From Methylacidiphilum kamchatkense Kam1 (GTDB lineage: Bacteria; Verrucomicrobiota; Verrucomicrobiia; Methylacidiphilales; Methylacidiphilaceae): a DNA stretch of 64,000 nt. The notes under the pieces were generated by a model. That model searched no databases, was not told where the DNA came from, and saw nothing but the letters and a program-made list of their open reading frames with translations. The stretch is from positions 1,612,001-1,676,000 of the forward strand of contig NZ_CP037899.1 in the NCBI RefSeq assembly GCF_007475525.1, written 5' to 3'. Numbering within the stretch: position 1 is the first letter of the stretch; every line of letters starts with the position of its first letter. Shown here one piece after another: positions 35,619 to 45,308 of the stretch. Made by a program: the position numbers and the translations under genes.

Positions 35619-36422
35619 ATGGAAGTTCTGAATCAATCGACCATTGATCTTGATCGTTACTTTAAACGGATTCATTATAAAGGAGATTGCGCCAGAAGTC
35701 TAAACACCTTATTTGATCTTCATCTATCCCATACACAACACATTCCTTTTGAAAATCTCGATATCCTCCTTGGGAAAAGTATCTCTCTTGCATTACCAGA
35801 TATAGAAAGAAAGCTTATTAATAATAAAAGAGGTGGATATTGTTTTGAACACAATCTGTTATTTGCTCATATCCTCAACATCCTTGGATTTCCTATAACT
35901 AGGTTAGCTGCAAGGGTTCATTACCGGACAAATAAAATTCTTCCTAGAACCCACATGGCGCTGCTCGTCCACCATGATGGATCCAATTGGTTAGCAGATG
36001 TTGGTTTTGGTGGCCATGGCCTTCTGCTTCCTCTTCCTTTAAAGGAAAACGTAGAAACCACTGCTTTTGGTTGGACTTATCGAATAAAGAGGATAGGACA
36101 CCTCTGGGCCTTAGAGCTTCTTCAAAAGGAAAGCTGGTCGACTCTCTATTCCTTTTCAGTAGAACCTCAAGAAGAAATTGATTACAAAATAGCAAACTAT
36201 TATGTCTCCACTCATCCTGATTCACCTTTTACCCACACATTAATCGTTCAATCGGTCTGCCCAAAAGAACGGAAGATATTGCGTAATAAAGTATTTACAG
36301 TCCAAACTCCTTCTTCCTTATTCCAAAAGGAACTGAAAGATGATGAAGAGCTTCTAGAAATTCTCTTAAATGAATTTGGCCTATCTTTTCCTCCCAATAC
36401 AAGATTTACTTTCAAAGAATAA
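35619..36422 (+). CDS. Arylamine N-acetyltransferase
   Basis: NAT enzymes transfer acetyl from acetyl-CoA to arylamines or related substrates. The 267-residue protein has the full catalytic triad: Cys75 in RGGYCFEHN, His112 in RTHMALLV and Asp127 in WLADVGFGG. The N-terminal IPFENLDILLG is also a family hallmark. The length is normal. It ends 10 bases from the convergent gene at 36433. Some bacterial NAT homologues act in amide-bond steps of secondary metabolism, but nothing nearby suggests a specific substrate. Confidence 0.93.
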   Translation: MEVLNQSTIDLDRYFKRIHYKGDCARSLNTLFDLHLSHTQHIPFENLDILLGKSISLALPDIERKLINNKRGGYCFEHNLLFAHILNILGFPITRLAARVHYRTNKILPRTHMALLVHHDGSNWLADVGFGGHGLLLPLPLKENVETTAFGWTYRIKRIGHLWALELLQKESWSTLYSFSVEPQEEIDYKIANYYVSTHPDSPFTHTLIVQSVCPKERKILRNKVFTVQTPSSLFQKELKDDEELLEILLNEFGLSFPPNTRFTFKE

Positions 36423-36432
36423 CAAGGATCTA

Positions 36433-37374
36433 CTAATCCCTTTTCGGCTGACTGCCTCGACATAAACCTTTAAGCCATATGCTGATCTTCTTCAGGTACT
36501 CTAGAAATTTCTTTACTTTGAAACGTAGAGACCTATTTTTCAGCTGCTTTTTATAATTTTCTAGCTCCTCTTTGCTAGGAGGATGCATAAAAAATTTTAT
36601 AACCTGTTCGTTATATTTTGGAGCCTGAGAAATCGGTAGCTCTTCTTCTTTATCCCCACCATATGTTTTTAAGAGATTAGAAAAGATATGTACTAGAAAT
36701 TCGTAATAAACAGAGGATACATGTAAGATTAACTTCCCCATCTTCTCAATTGCTTCTTCCCATTTTGTTTTATCCCACTTTTCCATCTCCTGTCTTTCCT
36801 TTTGATCGATTGGCTCAATAAGCTTCTGAAAAAAGGCGATCGTCGATAGAAAAGACAAATAGTCTCCATCATGATCAGTCAAGTAGATCGGCAGACATGG
36901 GGTTTCTTTCTTCACAATTGGTGGCCATTGGGCTGGAATCAGAGAAGCTTGATAATGAAAGGCAAAGTTATTCCGGATATGTCTGATATTGCTTATAATC
37001 TTTTTATTCTCTGTCAGAAGTTTTTCCAATTTTTTTCTTCTATCAGCGGTTTCTTGGCAATCGCGACACAGTTTTTCGACTAACTTTTTGAGGTTGGTAT
37101 GCTTTTTGTTATTTTCGAAAAACAATTGGATGCCTTCATAGATCTTCCCAGCCAGGATAGCCAAAAGAATACTTCGCAATGTGACATTGGCCTCACATTC
37201 AGCATTCTCATTAATTTCGCTTAGAGAAATCATAAAAAGCTTTCGGAGCCAATTAGCTTCGTTGAGAAGCCAACCGACTTGGATAATCGCTTCCTTTATG
37301 TCAGGACGAAAACTTTCCAATTTGTTTATTGAATATTGAATGACTGTTATTTTTAATGATTCTGATGGCACCAT
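36433..37374 (-). CDS. Hypothetical protein with HEPN-like RxxxxxH motif
   Basis: A 313-residue, largely helical protein of unknown function. Residues 128-141 read SNIRHIRNNFAFHY; R134-N-N-F-A-F-H140 fits the RX4-6H active-site pattern of HEPN ribonucleases, including the preferred polar residue after Arg, and it sits after long helices as in HEPN folds. Cys60, Cys103 and Cys106 are present without a clear zinc pattern. The C-terminus (about 275-313) is very basic. There is no signal peptide or membrane segment. It lies at the border of the polysaccharide region. The motif is visible; HEPN membership is an inference that needs structure prediction. Confidence 0.55.
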   Translation of the reverse strand: MVPSESLKITVIQYSINKLESFRPDIKEAIIQVGWLLNEANWLRKLFMISLSEINENAECEANVTLRSILLAILAGKIYEGIQLFFENNKKHTNLKKLVEKLCRDCQETADRRKKLEKLLTENKKIISNIRHIRNNFAFHYQASLIPAQWPPIVKKETPCLPIYLTDHDGDYLSFLSTIAFFQKLIEPIDQKERQEMEKWDKTKWEEAIEKMGKLILHVSSVYYEFLVHIFSNLLKTYGGDKEEELPISQAPKYNEQVIKFFMHPPSKEELENYKKQLKNRSLRFKVKKFLEYLKKISIWLKGLCRGSQPKRD

Positions 37375-37392
37375 TTCCTACTTTCTTCAAAG

Positions 37393-37895
37393 GTTTAAGT
37401 AATTCAAGTGTCAAAAACTCATTTATAGCCCAGAGATTTTCGATTGAAAAAATTTTTGTCCTTACATACAAAGACAATTTCATACGATTTTATCCACGCT
37501 CAAAAAATCTTGAAAAACAACCCTCAAAAAAATTCAAAGTTCTTTGTGTCGGACCAATTACTCTCCCAAAAGGTCATATTGATTTATTGGAAGCTTGGAA
37601 AAGGCTTAAATTTAAAGATGCCGACCTGATTCTCCTCGATTCTATTGATCATTTAATGAAACCTATTTTATATCAGTATAAATATTCTTTTATTAATATA
37701 GAACCCTGTTCCTGGGAGAAAGTATATTCTTATTATCATCAAGCTTCCGTTTTTGTTCTTCCTTCAATTGAAAATAGATTTGGCTATGTAATCCATGAAT
37801 CGATGGTAATAGTTTTTCCTATAATTGCAACAACTAATACTGGAGCTTCAGGTATTCTAGAAACAAGAATGAACTTTTTAAATTCCTTTAATTAA
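37393..37895 (+). pseudogene. GT4 glycosyltransferase remnant (C-terminal domain)
   Basis: The fragment starts inside a GT4 protein: SSVKNSFIAQRFSIEKIFVL is the inter-domain region, then KVLCVGPITLPKGHIDLLEA (the donor-binding domain start) and ASVFVLPSIENRFGYVIHES, where the usual EGFG/GNP-like motif is degraded to ENRFG. It stops at TTNTGASGILETRMNFLNSF, well before the normal C-terminus. No N-terminal domain exists upstream; the minus-strand gene begins 20 bases away. It resembles the GT4 gene at 61882-62987 (both have an RFYP segment), so the two may be duplicates. Confidence 0.75.
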
Positions 37896-37910
37896 GTATT
37901 ACTTAAATCT

Positions 37911-38927
37911 ATGCTTCTTGAAGAGGTTCTCAACTGTCCAATATGTAATGATAAAGGCAAAATAGAAATAAAGGATGCTGAAGATCCATGCTTTGATATT
38001 GAAGGAAAGTGGAGCTATAAACGCTGTTTGAATTGTTACTCTTTATACATGGATCCTCGTCCGATTCCTCAAGAAATTCCTAATTTATATCCTAAAACTT
38101 ATTATACTCACAATTCTACGGATCCGGATCCATTTAAACCTCATTCTATGAACTTTTTTACTCAGTTGTGGCATAAAATCTGGATTGCTTCACTATGTTC
38201 AATAGGGTATAAACTTCATTTAGAAGCCAAGAAACTAAAAAGTTCAATCGTTGGTAATCTTTTTTCTCTTCATCCAATGATTAACCTGGAAGCTAAAAGA
38301 CAGTGTCGTTTTTTAGAAGCAAAGAAAGGAAAAATCCTAGATGTTGGCTGTGGAAATGGGCAATTTCTTTATATTATGAGAGAACTTGGATGGGAGGCAG
38401 AAGGAATTGAGCCTGATCCCTTAGCTGCAAGAAAAGTGATGGAGATTGGAATCAAGGTCATTCAGTCTACAATAGAAGAAGTTGAACTTTCAAAAGAGAC
38501 TTATGATGCCATTACTCTAAACCATGTCATAGAACATCTCACGGATCCTTTTTCTATTATCAAAAAGCTCGTTATCGCTCTTAAACCTGGAGGCAAACTG
38601 GTCAGCATTTCTCCAAATCCAACAGGAACTTTAGCTAAGAGATTTTTAAAATCATGGCGTGGACTTGACTCTCCAAGGCATCTAGTTTTAGTTTCTCCAC
38701 AAGGTTTTTGGCATATTCAGAAAGAACTAGAACTAAAAGGAGAAGTTTTTACTCTTTGGAGGGGAGAAGTCGGTACGTTAGCTGCAAGCAAAATGCTCAA
38801 GACACAATCTAGTGTAAAGAATTCTATTATTCTGTCCTTTTCTGACATCCTTTATGGATATTTCTTGGGGACTATGGAAAACATTCTTTTTTCCTTTTTC
38901 TGGAGAAGAAGTCGTTTTCATTGCTAA
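37911..38927 (+). CDS. SAM-dependent methyltransferase with N-terminal zinc-type knuckle
   Basis: The 338-residue protein has CPIC near residue 10 and CLNC near residue 39, two Cys pairs like the treble-clef/zinc knuckle that precedes class I methyltransferases in polysaccharide loci. The catalytic domain (about 140-260) has ILDVGCGNGQFLYIMRELG, AEGIEPD and AITLNHVIEHLTDPFSIIKK. It appears intact. The ATG lies 15 bases after the GT remnant. Likely methylation target is a sugar or glycan end. It is the first complete gene of the polysaccharide region. Confidence 0.82.
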   Translation: MLLEEVLNCPICNDKGKIEIKDAEDPCFDIEGKWSYKRCLNCYSLYMDPRPIPQEIPNLYPKTYYTHNSTDPDPFKPHSMNFFTQLWHKIWIASLCSIGYKLHLEAKKLKSSIVGNLFSLHPMINLEAKRQCRFLEAKKGKILDVGCGNGQFLYIMRELGWEAEGIEPDPLAARKVMEIGIKVIQSTIEEVELSKETYDAITLNHVIEHLTDPFSIIKKLVIALKPGGKLVSISPNPTGTLAKRFLKSWRGLDSPRHLVLVSPQGFWHIQKELELKGEVFTLWRGEVGTLAASKMLKTQSSVKNSIILSFSDILYGYFLGTMENILFSFFWRRSRFHC

Positions 38928-39016
38928 AAAATAAACTAGGTATGGTCTCTTTACATTTTACAAATAAAATAATGGTACTTTCCTAATTTTAACCTAAGAA
39001 AAATTATTTATAAAGT

Positions 39017-39946
39017 ATGAGAAATAGCTATAAAGTAGGGATTATTGTGGGAACATATAACTCAGAAAAATATATCATTCCATTGCTTTTATTTTTTCAA
39101 CAGTTGACTTTTAATCATCATATAGAGAAAATTGTTTTTGTTGATTCAGCACCTACAGATAAAACAGTTGATCTTCTAAAAGAATATAAAAAGGATTCTC
39201 ATAATAGTCATGATATAAATATTCTGCGGTTAAACGCGAATAAATGCTATGCTTACTGTCTTAATCAAGGAATAGATGCTTTTGGTCAAGATCTTCCTAA
39301 CTATCTACTCTTTTCTAATGCGGATGTAATTTATCCTCCTCATTATCTAGATGATCTATTCGAAGAGCTCAAGGGTTATGAATCTTGTAACATAGGGATA
39401 GTTGGATCAAGCGTGCTTGTGCCAATTGATAAAGAAAAATAGCAAGAAGAAAATATTCTACCTAGAAATCTCTGAGGTATTCCTCAATATAGGGATAAGG
39501 ATCAAAAAGTATACTTTGTGCATTCAACCCATGGCTGTAGTCTTCTAGTCAAAAAAGATGTTTTGGAAAAAATTGGATATTTTGACGAAGATTATTTTCT
39601 ATATTGGGATGAAATAGATTTTTGCACAAGAGCAAGAAAAGCCGGCTTTTCTATTGCTATTGTCAATAGACTTTCTATACTTCATCATTCTGATGAAGTT
39701 AGAAGTAACTCTTTGAATAAATCAAAAACTTTTTTATACTATCAATATTGTAACCAATTTCTCTTTGCTAGAAAAGTTTATGGACCAATTATTGGAACCT
39801 TATTTATAAGTATTCGTTTTGTTGTTTTCTTTCGAGAGTTTATCAACCATATATTAAAAAAGCAATGGATTTATGCAAAAATCATGACTTTGGGGTTCAT
39901 TCGAGGCATATTGAATGAAAAAGGGATTTCTAATATTCCTTTGTAA
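39017..39946 (+). pseudogene. GT2 glycosyltransferase with two in-frame stops
   Basis: A GT-A inverting transferase of the rhamnosyltransferase-like type. The first part has VGIIVGTYNSEKYIIPLLLF, VFVDSAPTDKTVDLLKEY and LLFSNADVIYP (the metal-binding region). The second has HSTHGCSLLVKKDVLEKIGY and EDYFLYWDEIDFCTRARKAG. Both parts are in the same frame, separated by TAG at 39440-39442 and TGA at 39473-39475; CAG and CGA ancestors would restore KEKQQEENILPRNLRGI. These are substitutions, not indels, so homopolymer error does not explain them. Confidence 0.85.
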
Positions 39947-39976
39947 TAGCATATAGTAATCTACACTATATTTTTT

Positions 39977-41241
39977 ATGCTTAATAACACAGTAAGCAGA
40001 CCAATCAAAGTTGTGCATTTGGTTTCTCATCCAATTCACTATTTTATTCCTCGATATCGAGAACTTCATCAAAGAAAAGATATTTCTTTTACAGTGATTT
40101 ATTATTCCCTAAAAACAACAGGAAAACTCTATCAGAAAGATTATGGTAAGGATATAAATTGGAATGTTTCTTTTTTAGAAGGTTATCAATGGATCGAATT
40201 TCCTAAAAGTAGCATAAGTGATCTCCCACAATTTTTCTTGAATCCAATAAGAACAGATATTTTAACCCATCTTTGGAATGAAAAATACGATATCCTCTGG
40301 ATTCATGGATATTATCTGATCACAAATTGGATCGCCGCATTCCTTCAAAGAATTAATAAAAGAATAGCTTTTATCCGTACTGAAGATGTACTACTACATA
40401 AGAGAAAAACTTGGAGAAAAGTAGTAAAATATTTTCCATTAAAAATTCTTTTTTCACAGGTATATGGATTATATATTGGAGAAGCAAATAAAAAATATCT
40501 TGAATATTATGGAATCCCAAAAGAACGGCTCTATCCAGCAAGCCATGGTGTTGACAATCATTATTTCCAGTTACAATACGAAAATTTATTTCCTCTTAGA
40601 GAAAAAATACGAAAAGATTTTGGGATAGTGGAGAATAATCTCCCAGTGATTCTTTTTTGTGGTCGATTTGTTGAAATGAAATGCCCACTACTACTTTTAG
40701 AGGCATTTCATAGAATATCACCTTTAATCCCATGCTATCTTTTGCTCGTTGGAGATGGGCCTTTAAGAGAAAAAATCAAAGAAAAGATCAAAAATGATAA
40801 AATTAAAAATGTTATTATAACTGGTTTTCTAGATCAATCAGAAATTGCAAAGGCTTATGTTGCTGCAGATCTTTTTGTTTTACCTTCAACAAACGACACC
40901 TGGGGCCTTGTGATTAATGAAGCAATGAATTTTGGCCTTCCCATAATAGCCTCAAATTTGGTTGGATGTGCTCAGGACCTTATCAAGGAAAATTGTAATG
41001 GTTTTCTTTTCCCTGCCAATGATGTTGATAAACTAACTGAATGCTTAACATCCTTTTGAACGATGCTTCTCTTCGAAATAAAATGGGGAAAGCAAGTACA
41101 GAAATTATAAAAAACTACAGTATACAAAAAATCGCAGACCAGCTGGTCTTTGCCTTTAGAAAAACAATGAGGCTTAAAAACAAGAGAAAATTAGGATCAG
41201 AATTAAACGTGAAACTACACCAAGATTTAGAAGCCTATTAA
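39977..41241 (+). pseudogene. GT4 glycosyltransferase, one frameshift near the C-terminus
   Basis: A retaining GT-B transferase. The N-terminal domain starts IKVVHLVSHPIHYFIPRYRE, and the donor domain has VILFCGRFVEMKCPLLLLEA, LLVGDGPLREKIKEK and ADLFVLPSTNDTWGLVINEA, in which the E-x7-E pattern is kept. The frame ends at 41059 just after DKLTECLTSF, while LLNDASLRNKMGKASTEIIK continues in another frame to 41241. One extra T in the T4 run at 41054-41057 rejoins them. Only the last 60 or so residues are affected, so partial activity is conceivable. Confidence 0.82.
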
Positions 41242-41259
41242 AGATAAATCTAAAAGAAA

Positions 41260-42264
41260 ATGAATATTCTTCTAACGAGCTATTCGTTTTGGCCTCGAAT
41301 TGGAGGGCTAGAAACTTTTGCTCAATTACTTGCCCAAGAGTTGTATAATCAGACCCATTCTATTACTCTACTCACATCTGTTGATTGTGATGAGAAAAAT
41401 CCTTTCCCTTACCAAGTGATTCGCAAAATAGATCCCTTCACTGTTTTTTATGCCACAGCACATGCTGATGTGATTTTGCATAATCATTTATCTATCAAGC
41501 TTTGTTGGGCTTCCGCTTTATTAAATAAGCCGTATGGTGTTATCATTCAAAATTGGCTTTCTTTTAAGGGAATTAAAGGCCTACTTTACAAATGGATACT
41601 TAAAAAAGCTAAAATTGTTATTGGAGTTAGTAAAGCAATAACTGATCATCTCCCTTACGGAGGGATAGTTATACCCAATGCTTATGATCACAGAATATTT
41701 TGCTTACCTCTGGCAGAAGATCGCCCGAAAGATCTTCTTTTTGTAGGAAGGATGGAGCTAGATAAAGGTGCTCAGAACCTTTTAAAAGCGATTATTCTTT
41801 TAAAACAAGAGAATATAAACTTGACAGCTACTTTTGTTGGATATGGTCCAGATGAAAATAATCTTAAAATTCTTCAAAAAGAATACCACTTAGAGAATGA
41901 AGTAAGTATTTTAGGTCCAAAAAATGCCCAAGAAGTAGCAAGCCTTATGCAAAAACACAAAATCTTGGTTGTTCCTTCTAGGAAAGAACCTTTTGGAATA
42001 GTTGCCCTAGAAGGCATTGCATGCGGTTGTGTCGTAATTGGTACTGAAGAAGGAGGGCTAAAAGAAGCCATCGGTCCCTGTGGACTTACCTACCCAAATG
42101 GTGATATCAATCAATTAACATACAAAATTAAAGAGCTTTTAGGAAACCCCAAAAAAATGTATACATTAAAATCAAACGCTAAAGAGCATCTTAAAAAATA
42201 TACATCAGAAGCTATTGGGAAATTATATAATGATTTACTTTCCACAATCTTGTCAAAAGAATAG
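41260..42264 (+). CDS. GT4 glycosyltransferase
   Basis: Intact 334-residue GT-B enzyme. The N-terminal domain has SYSFWPRIGGLETFAQLLAQ with the glycine loop that faces the acceptor. The donor domain shows LLFVGRMELDKGAQNLLKAI, ATFVGYGPDENNLKILQKE and VPSRKEPFGIVALEGIACGC, the E-x7-E motif region. Length is slightly below the 370-residue mean because the N-domain is compact. It begins 18 bases after the preceding GT4 and overlaps the next gene by 50 bases. The sugar donor cannot be deduced. Confidence 0.88.
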   Translation: MNILLTSYSFWPRIGGLETFAQLLAQELYNQTHSITLLTSVDCDEKNPFPYQVIRKIDPFTVFYATAHADVILHNHLSIKLCWASALLNKPYGVIIQNWLSFKGIKGLLYKWILKKAKIVIGVSKAITDHLPYGGIVIPNAYDHRIFCLPLAEDRPKDLLFVGRMELDKGAQNLLKAIILLKQENINLTATFVGYGPDENNLKILQKEYHLENEVSILGPKNAQEVASLMQKHKILVVPSRKEPFGIVALEGIACGCVVIGTEEGGLKEAIGPCGLTYPNGDINQLTYKIKELLGNPKKMYTLKSNAKEHLKKYTSEAIGKLYNDLLSTILSKE

Positions 42265-43618
42265 AATTCAAGTATTAGAAAAAAAGAAGATTTTGCTAAG
42301 TAATCTTCTTATTGTGATCTATGTTTTGCTTTTGACAGAGGGAATTCTCAGAAAATGGATTTTACCGGAATTTTCTAGAATTCTTTTTTTTATCAGAGAT
42401 CCCTTTGTAATCTATACTTACTGGCTGGCCATGAGGTTAGGCCTATGGCGAAAACCTAATTCTATATTTCTTCCTGGCCTATTTCTTATTGGAGTAGGCA
42501 TACTATTAGCGATTTACGAATCTTTTTTTGCTGAGATTTCCCCATTATTTGTTTTGTATGGTCTAAGAAATTATTTCTTATATTTGCCCCTGCCCTTTCT
42601 TATGGAAAGAGCTTTATCAAAAGACCAACTCGATAAAATTGCTAAATGGACTTTGATTTTTACCATTCCAATGGCACCACTTTGTTTTTTTCAATCCATA
42701 TCCCCAGCAGATTCTCCGATTAATGCAGGCTTTGCTGAAGATCCAGAATTAACATTTAAAAATCTTGGGGTAAGTGGAGAAATAATGAGAGCTCATGGGA
42801 CATTCACCCAAGCTGGGGGGTTAGCTCTTTTCATTGGTAGTGCTTTAGCTTTTTTTATCTATGGACTTTCTAAAAATAAAAATCAAAAACTTTTTAATAG
42901 CTACTTATTATGGATTACAGGTATAGCAATCTTAGCAACCTTATTAATTTCAGGCAGTCGCACTGCTTTTTTTCTAACTGCGATAGTGTTTTTGGGATCT
43001 ATAATCGCTAGTTTGAAATCACATTCAAGTAAGTTATTCGCTCAATTAATCATATTTGTAATTATTGTGGCTATTGTTGGATCATTTTTATCTTTCACCC
43101 TATTCTCCAATAATATCGAAGCCATGTATGAGCGATGGACGGGCGCCACAGAATATGAAGGTGGTTATCTTGCAATTGAACGAATCGTTGGAGACATTGT
43201 AAGATTTTCAGAAATTATTGATAAAGTGCCGCTCTTGGGTTTTGGTTTAGGAACAGCTGGCAATGCTTTTACAATATTTCAAGGTGAACAAAAATACTAT
43301 GTTGAAGATGATTGGAGTAGAAACATTTACGAATTAGGCCCTATTGTAGGCCTTCTTTTCTTAATGTACCGAATAACTCTTTTTGTTTATCTTGGTTACA
43401 GATGTTGGAAAGCAACAGGACTTTTAAAGAATCCTTTGCCTTTTATTCTATTTGCTTTTATTATCCCTATCCTATTCAATGGCCAAATTACTGGACAGGG
43501 AACAACCAATGGATATGCGTGGATTTTCACAGGATTTTGTTTGATAGCTTCTCAGATCAATCAACCTGTCACAAAAGTTAGAATTTCCAATCTTTCTGTT
43601 TCAAAATTAAGCTTCTAG
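42215..43618 (+). CDS. O-antigen ligase/polymerase-like membrane protein
   Basis: A multi-pass membrane protein with about ten hydrophobic segments, 467 residues from the earliest ATG. LLISGSRTAFFLTAIVFLG near the middle is the typical WaaL/Wzy-like segment, followed by a large loop (about 300-380) with PLLGFGLGTAGNAF, the position where ligases and polymerases keep their periplasmic catalytic loop. The first 50 bases overlap the GT4 gene; no good start lies downstream before the first helix. It is the only intact polymerase/ligase candidate in the window, so it probably polymerises or attaches the glycan. Confidence 0.78.
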   Translation: MGNYIMIYFPQSCQKNRIQVLEKKKILLSNLLIVIYVLLLTEGILRKWILPEFSRILFFIRDPFVIYTYWLAMRLGLWRKPNSIFLPGLFLIGVGILLAIYESFFAEISPLFVLYGLRNYFLYLPLPFLMERALSKDQLDKIAKWTLIFTIPMAPLCFFQSISPADSPINAGFAEDPELTFKNLGVSGEIMRAHGTFTQAGGLALFIGSALAFFIYGLSKNKNQKLFNSYLLWITGIAILATLLISGSRTAFFLTAIVFLGSIIASLKSHSSKLFAQLIIFVIIVAIVGSFLSFTLFSNNIEAMYERWTGATEYEGGYLAIERIVGDIVRFSEIIDKVPLLGFGLGTAGNAFTIFQGEQKYYVEDDWSRNIYELGPIVGLLFLMYRITLFVYLGYRCWKATGLLKNPLPFILFAFIIPILFNGQITGQGTTNGYAWIFTGFCLIASQINQPVTKVRISNLSVSKLSF

Positions 43619-44047
43619 CCAATAGGATATCTGAAACTTAATTTATTAATTTATCATAGAGATCTGTTCCGATGAACCGTCATGAGACCAAAAATGATTA
43701 TGCCATTATGTCATTTGGAAAGAAAATTTCATTCGCATCCCATCAGGATTAGATTTAGAAATACTTTCTCTTGGTAATATAGAAGCAATTATTTCAGATA
43801 TTTGTTGAGAGCATAAGAAATATTATTTCACAGTTATCTCCTAAGTCATTGATTTTGTAGATCAAAAGGCTAATATTTTCTCATCTCAACCATGATAAGC
43901 AATGTAGAAACTTACTTTCTCATTCACTCATCACAAGATAAAAAGAAATCTATGGTGATTTTTAGAAAAAAATGGATTTAATCGAAAAAATATAATCGAT
44001 ATTTTTGTTACAAAGGATAGGGATCTTCTAAAAAGCTATTTAGATAA
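43619..44047 (+). pseudogene. Degenerate remnant, possibly a methyltransferase end
   Basis: No frame is open for more than about 30 codons. The last stretch (about 43965-44051) reads EKNGFNRKNIIDIFVTKDRD, then LLKSYLDK and a stop, which looks like the C-terminus of a polysaccharide-locus protein. The upstream part is full of stops. It fills a gap between the polymerase-like gene and the next GT4. Identity is uncertain. Confidence 0.4.
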
Positions 44048-45284
44048 ATGAGAATTCTTACAGTTATATGTAGTCTTTCCTTGCGGCATGGAGGACCTTC
44101 ATTGGCTTGCCTTGACCAAAGTAAAGCATTGGCAAGTCTTAGACATCAGATTACAATCTATACCACTAATGATAACGTCGATTCTCTTTCAGATATCCCT
44201 CTAAAACAACCTATAAACAAAGATGGCTATCAGATTTATTTCTTTCCTTTAACTTATGCGTTTATAGCTCCATTAAGAAAATATTACTTTTCGATTCCAC
44301 TCATGCAGGCTTTACATAATACCATATCCCTATTTGATCTTGTCTATATTTTTTCCTTATATCGTTTTCCTCCTACAATAGCAGCTCTTTATGCTCGTTC
44401 ATTTCGTGTTCCTTATATAATGAACCCACATGGTTTTTTATATCCCTTTTTATTTAGAAAAATCGCCTATTAAAACTTCCTCATGAGCTTTTTTTTGATT
44501 TTCCTAACTTACATCATGCTTCTGCTATTCATTATACATCACAAGAAGAAAAAGAATTAGTTTCTCCATTAAAAATAAAATCTCCAGGAATAATCATTCC
44601 TCTAGGAATTAAAATAGAAGAATATCAACACACTCATAAAGGAAAATTTCGAATTCTGCATCCATATTTATTAAGACAGAAAATTTTGCTTTTTATGGGA
44701 AGGATTAATTTTAAAAAGGGACTAGATCTTCTCATTCCTTCCTTTGCTCGTATCATACAAGAGTATAACAATATTCTTTTCATTGCTGGTCCTGATAATG
44801 AGGGTTATGGAAAGAAAGTATCCGCTTGGGTTAAACAATATAATCTTGAAAAAAAGTAATATTTACAGGGATGGTTACTGGCGATCAGAAAATAGCTTTA
44901 CTCTCTGATGCGGATATTTTTATTTTGCCCTCCTATACGGAAAATTTTGGAATAGCAGTTGTTGAAGCTCTGGCCATGGGAACACCCGTCATTATTTCAA
45001 ATAAAGTAAACATTTGGAGAGAGATTAGGGATGCAGACGCAGGTATTGTAGTTTCATGTAATGTCGAGGAAATTACTAAAGCCTGTTTAGATTTATTAAA
45101 GGATGACACTAGGAGAAATGCTATGGGAGCTAATGGAAGAAAATTAGTAGAAAAATGTTTCGTTATTGAAAAAACAGCAAAAATGCTCGAAAAACATTTT
45201 ATGCAGCTTATCAATTCCAATAAGTCTCATAAGAATAAACCATCTGATGCTACCCAAAAGATGCCAAGTGCAACTTCTATTTAA
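44048..45284 (+). pseudogene. GT4 glycosyltransferase, two frameshifts
   Basis: Reading three frames in turn gives a full GT4: MRILTVICSLSLRHGGPSLA with the N-terminal glycine loop; then LPHELFFDFPNLHHASAIHY, GIIIPLGIKIEEY and ILLFMGRINFKKGLDLLIPS; then IFTGMVTGDQKIALLSDADI and LPSYTENFGIAVVEALAMGT with the E-x7-E motif. The breaks fall in A5 at 44458-44462 and A7 at 44849-44855; one more A in each restores the frame. The middle third has no listed start and would be missed by simple gene calling. Confidence 0.82.
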
Positions 45285-45308
45285 GAAGGTTCTATTTAAG
45301 AATACATT

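Noticed and set aside
41054-41057. Phase-variable switch in the GT4 gene
   Set aside because: The run is only four T, much shorter than typical slippage-prone tracts, so a switch is not supported by sequence alone.
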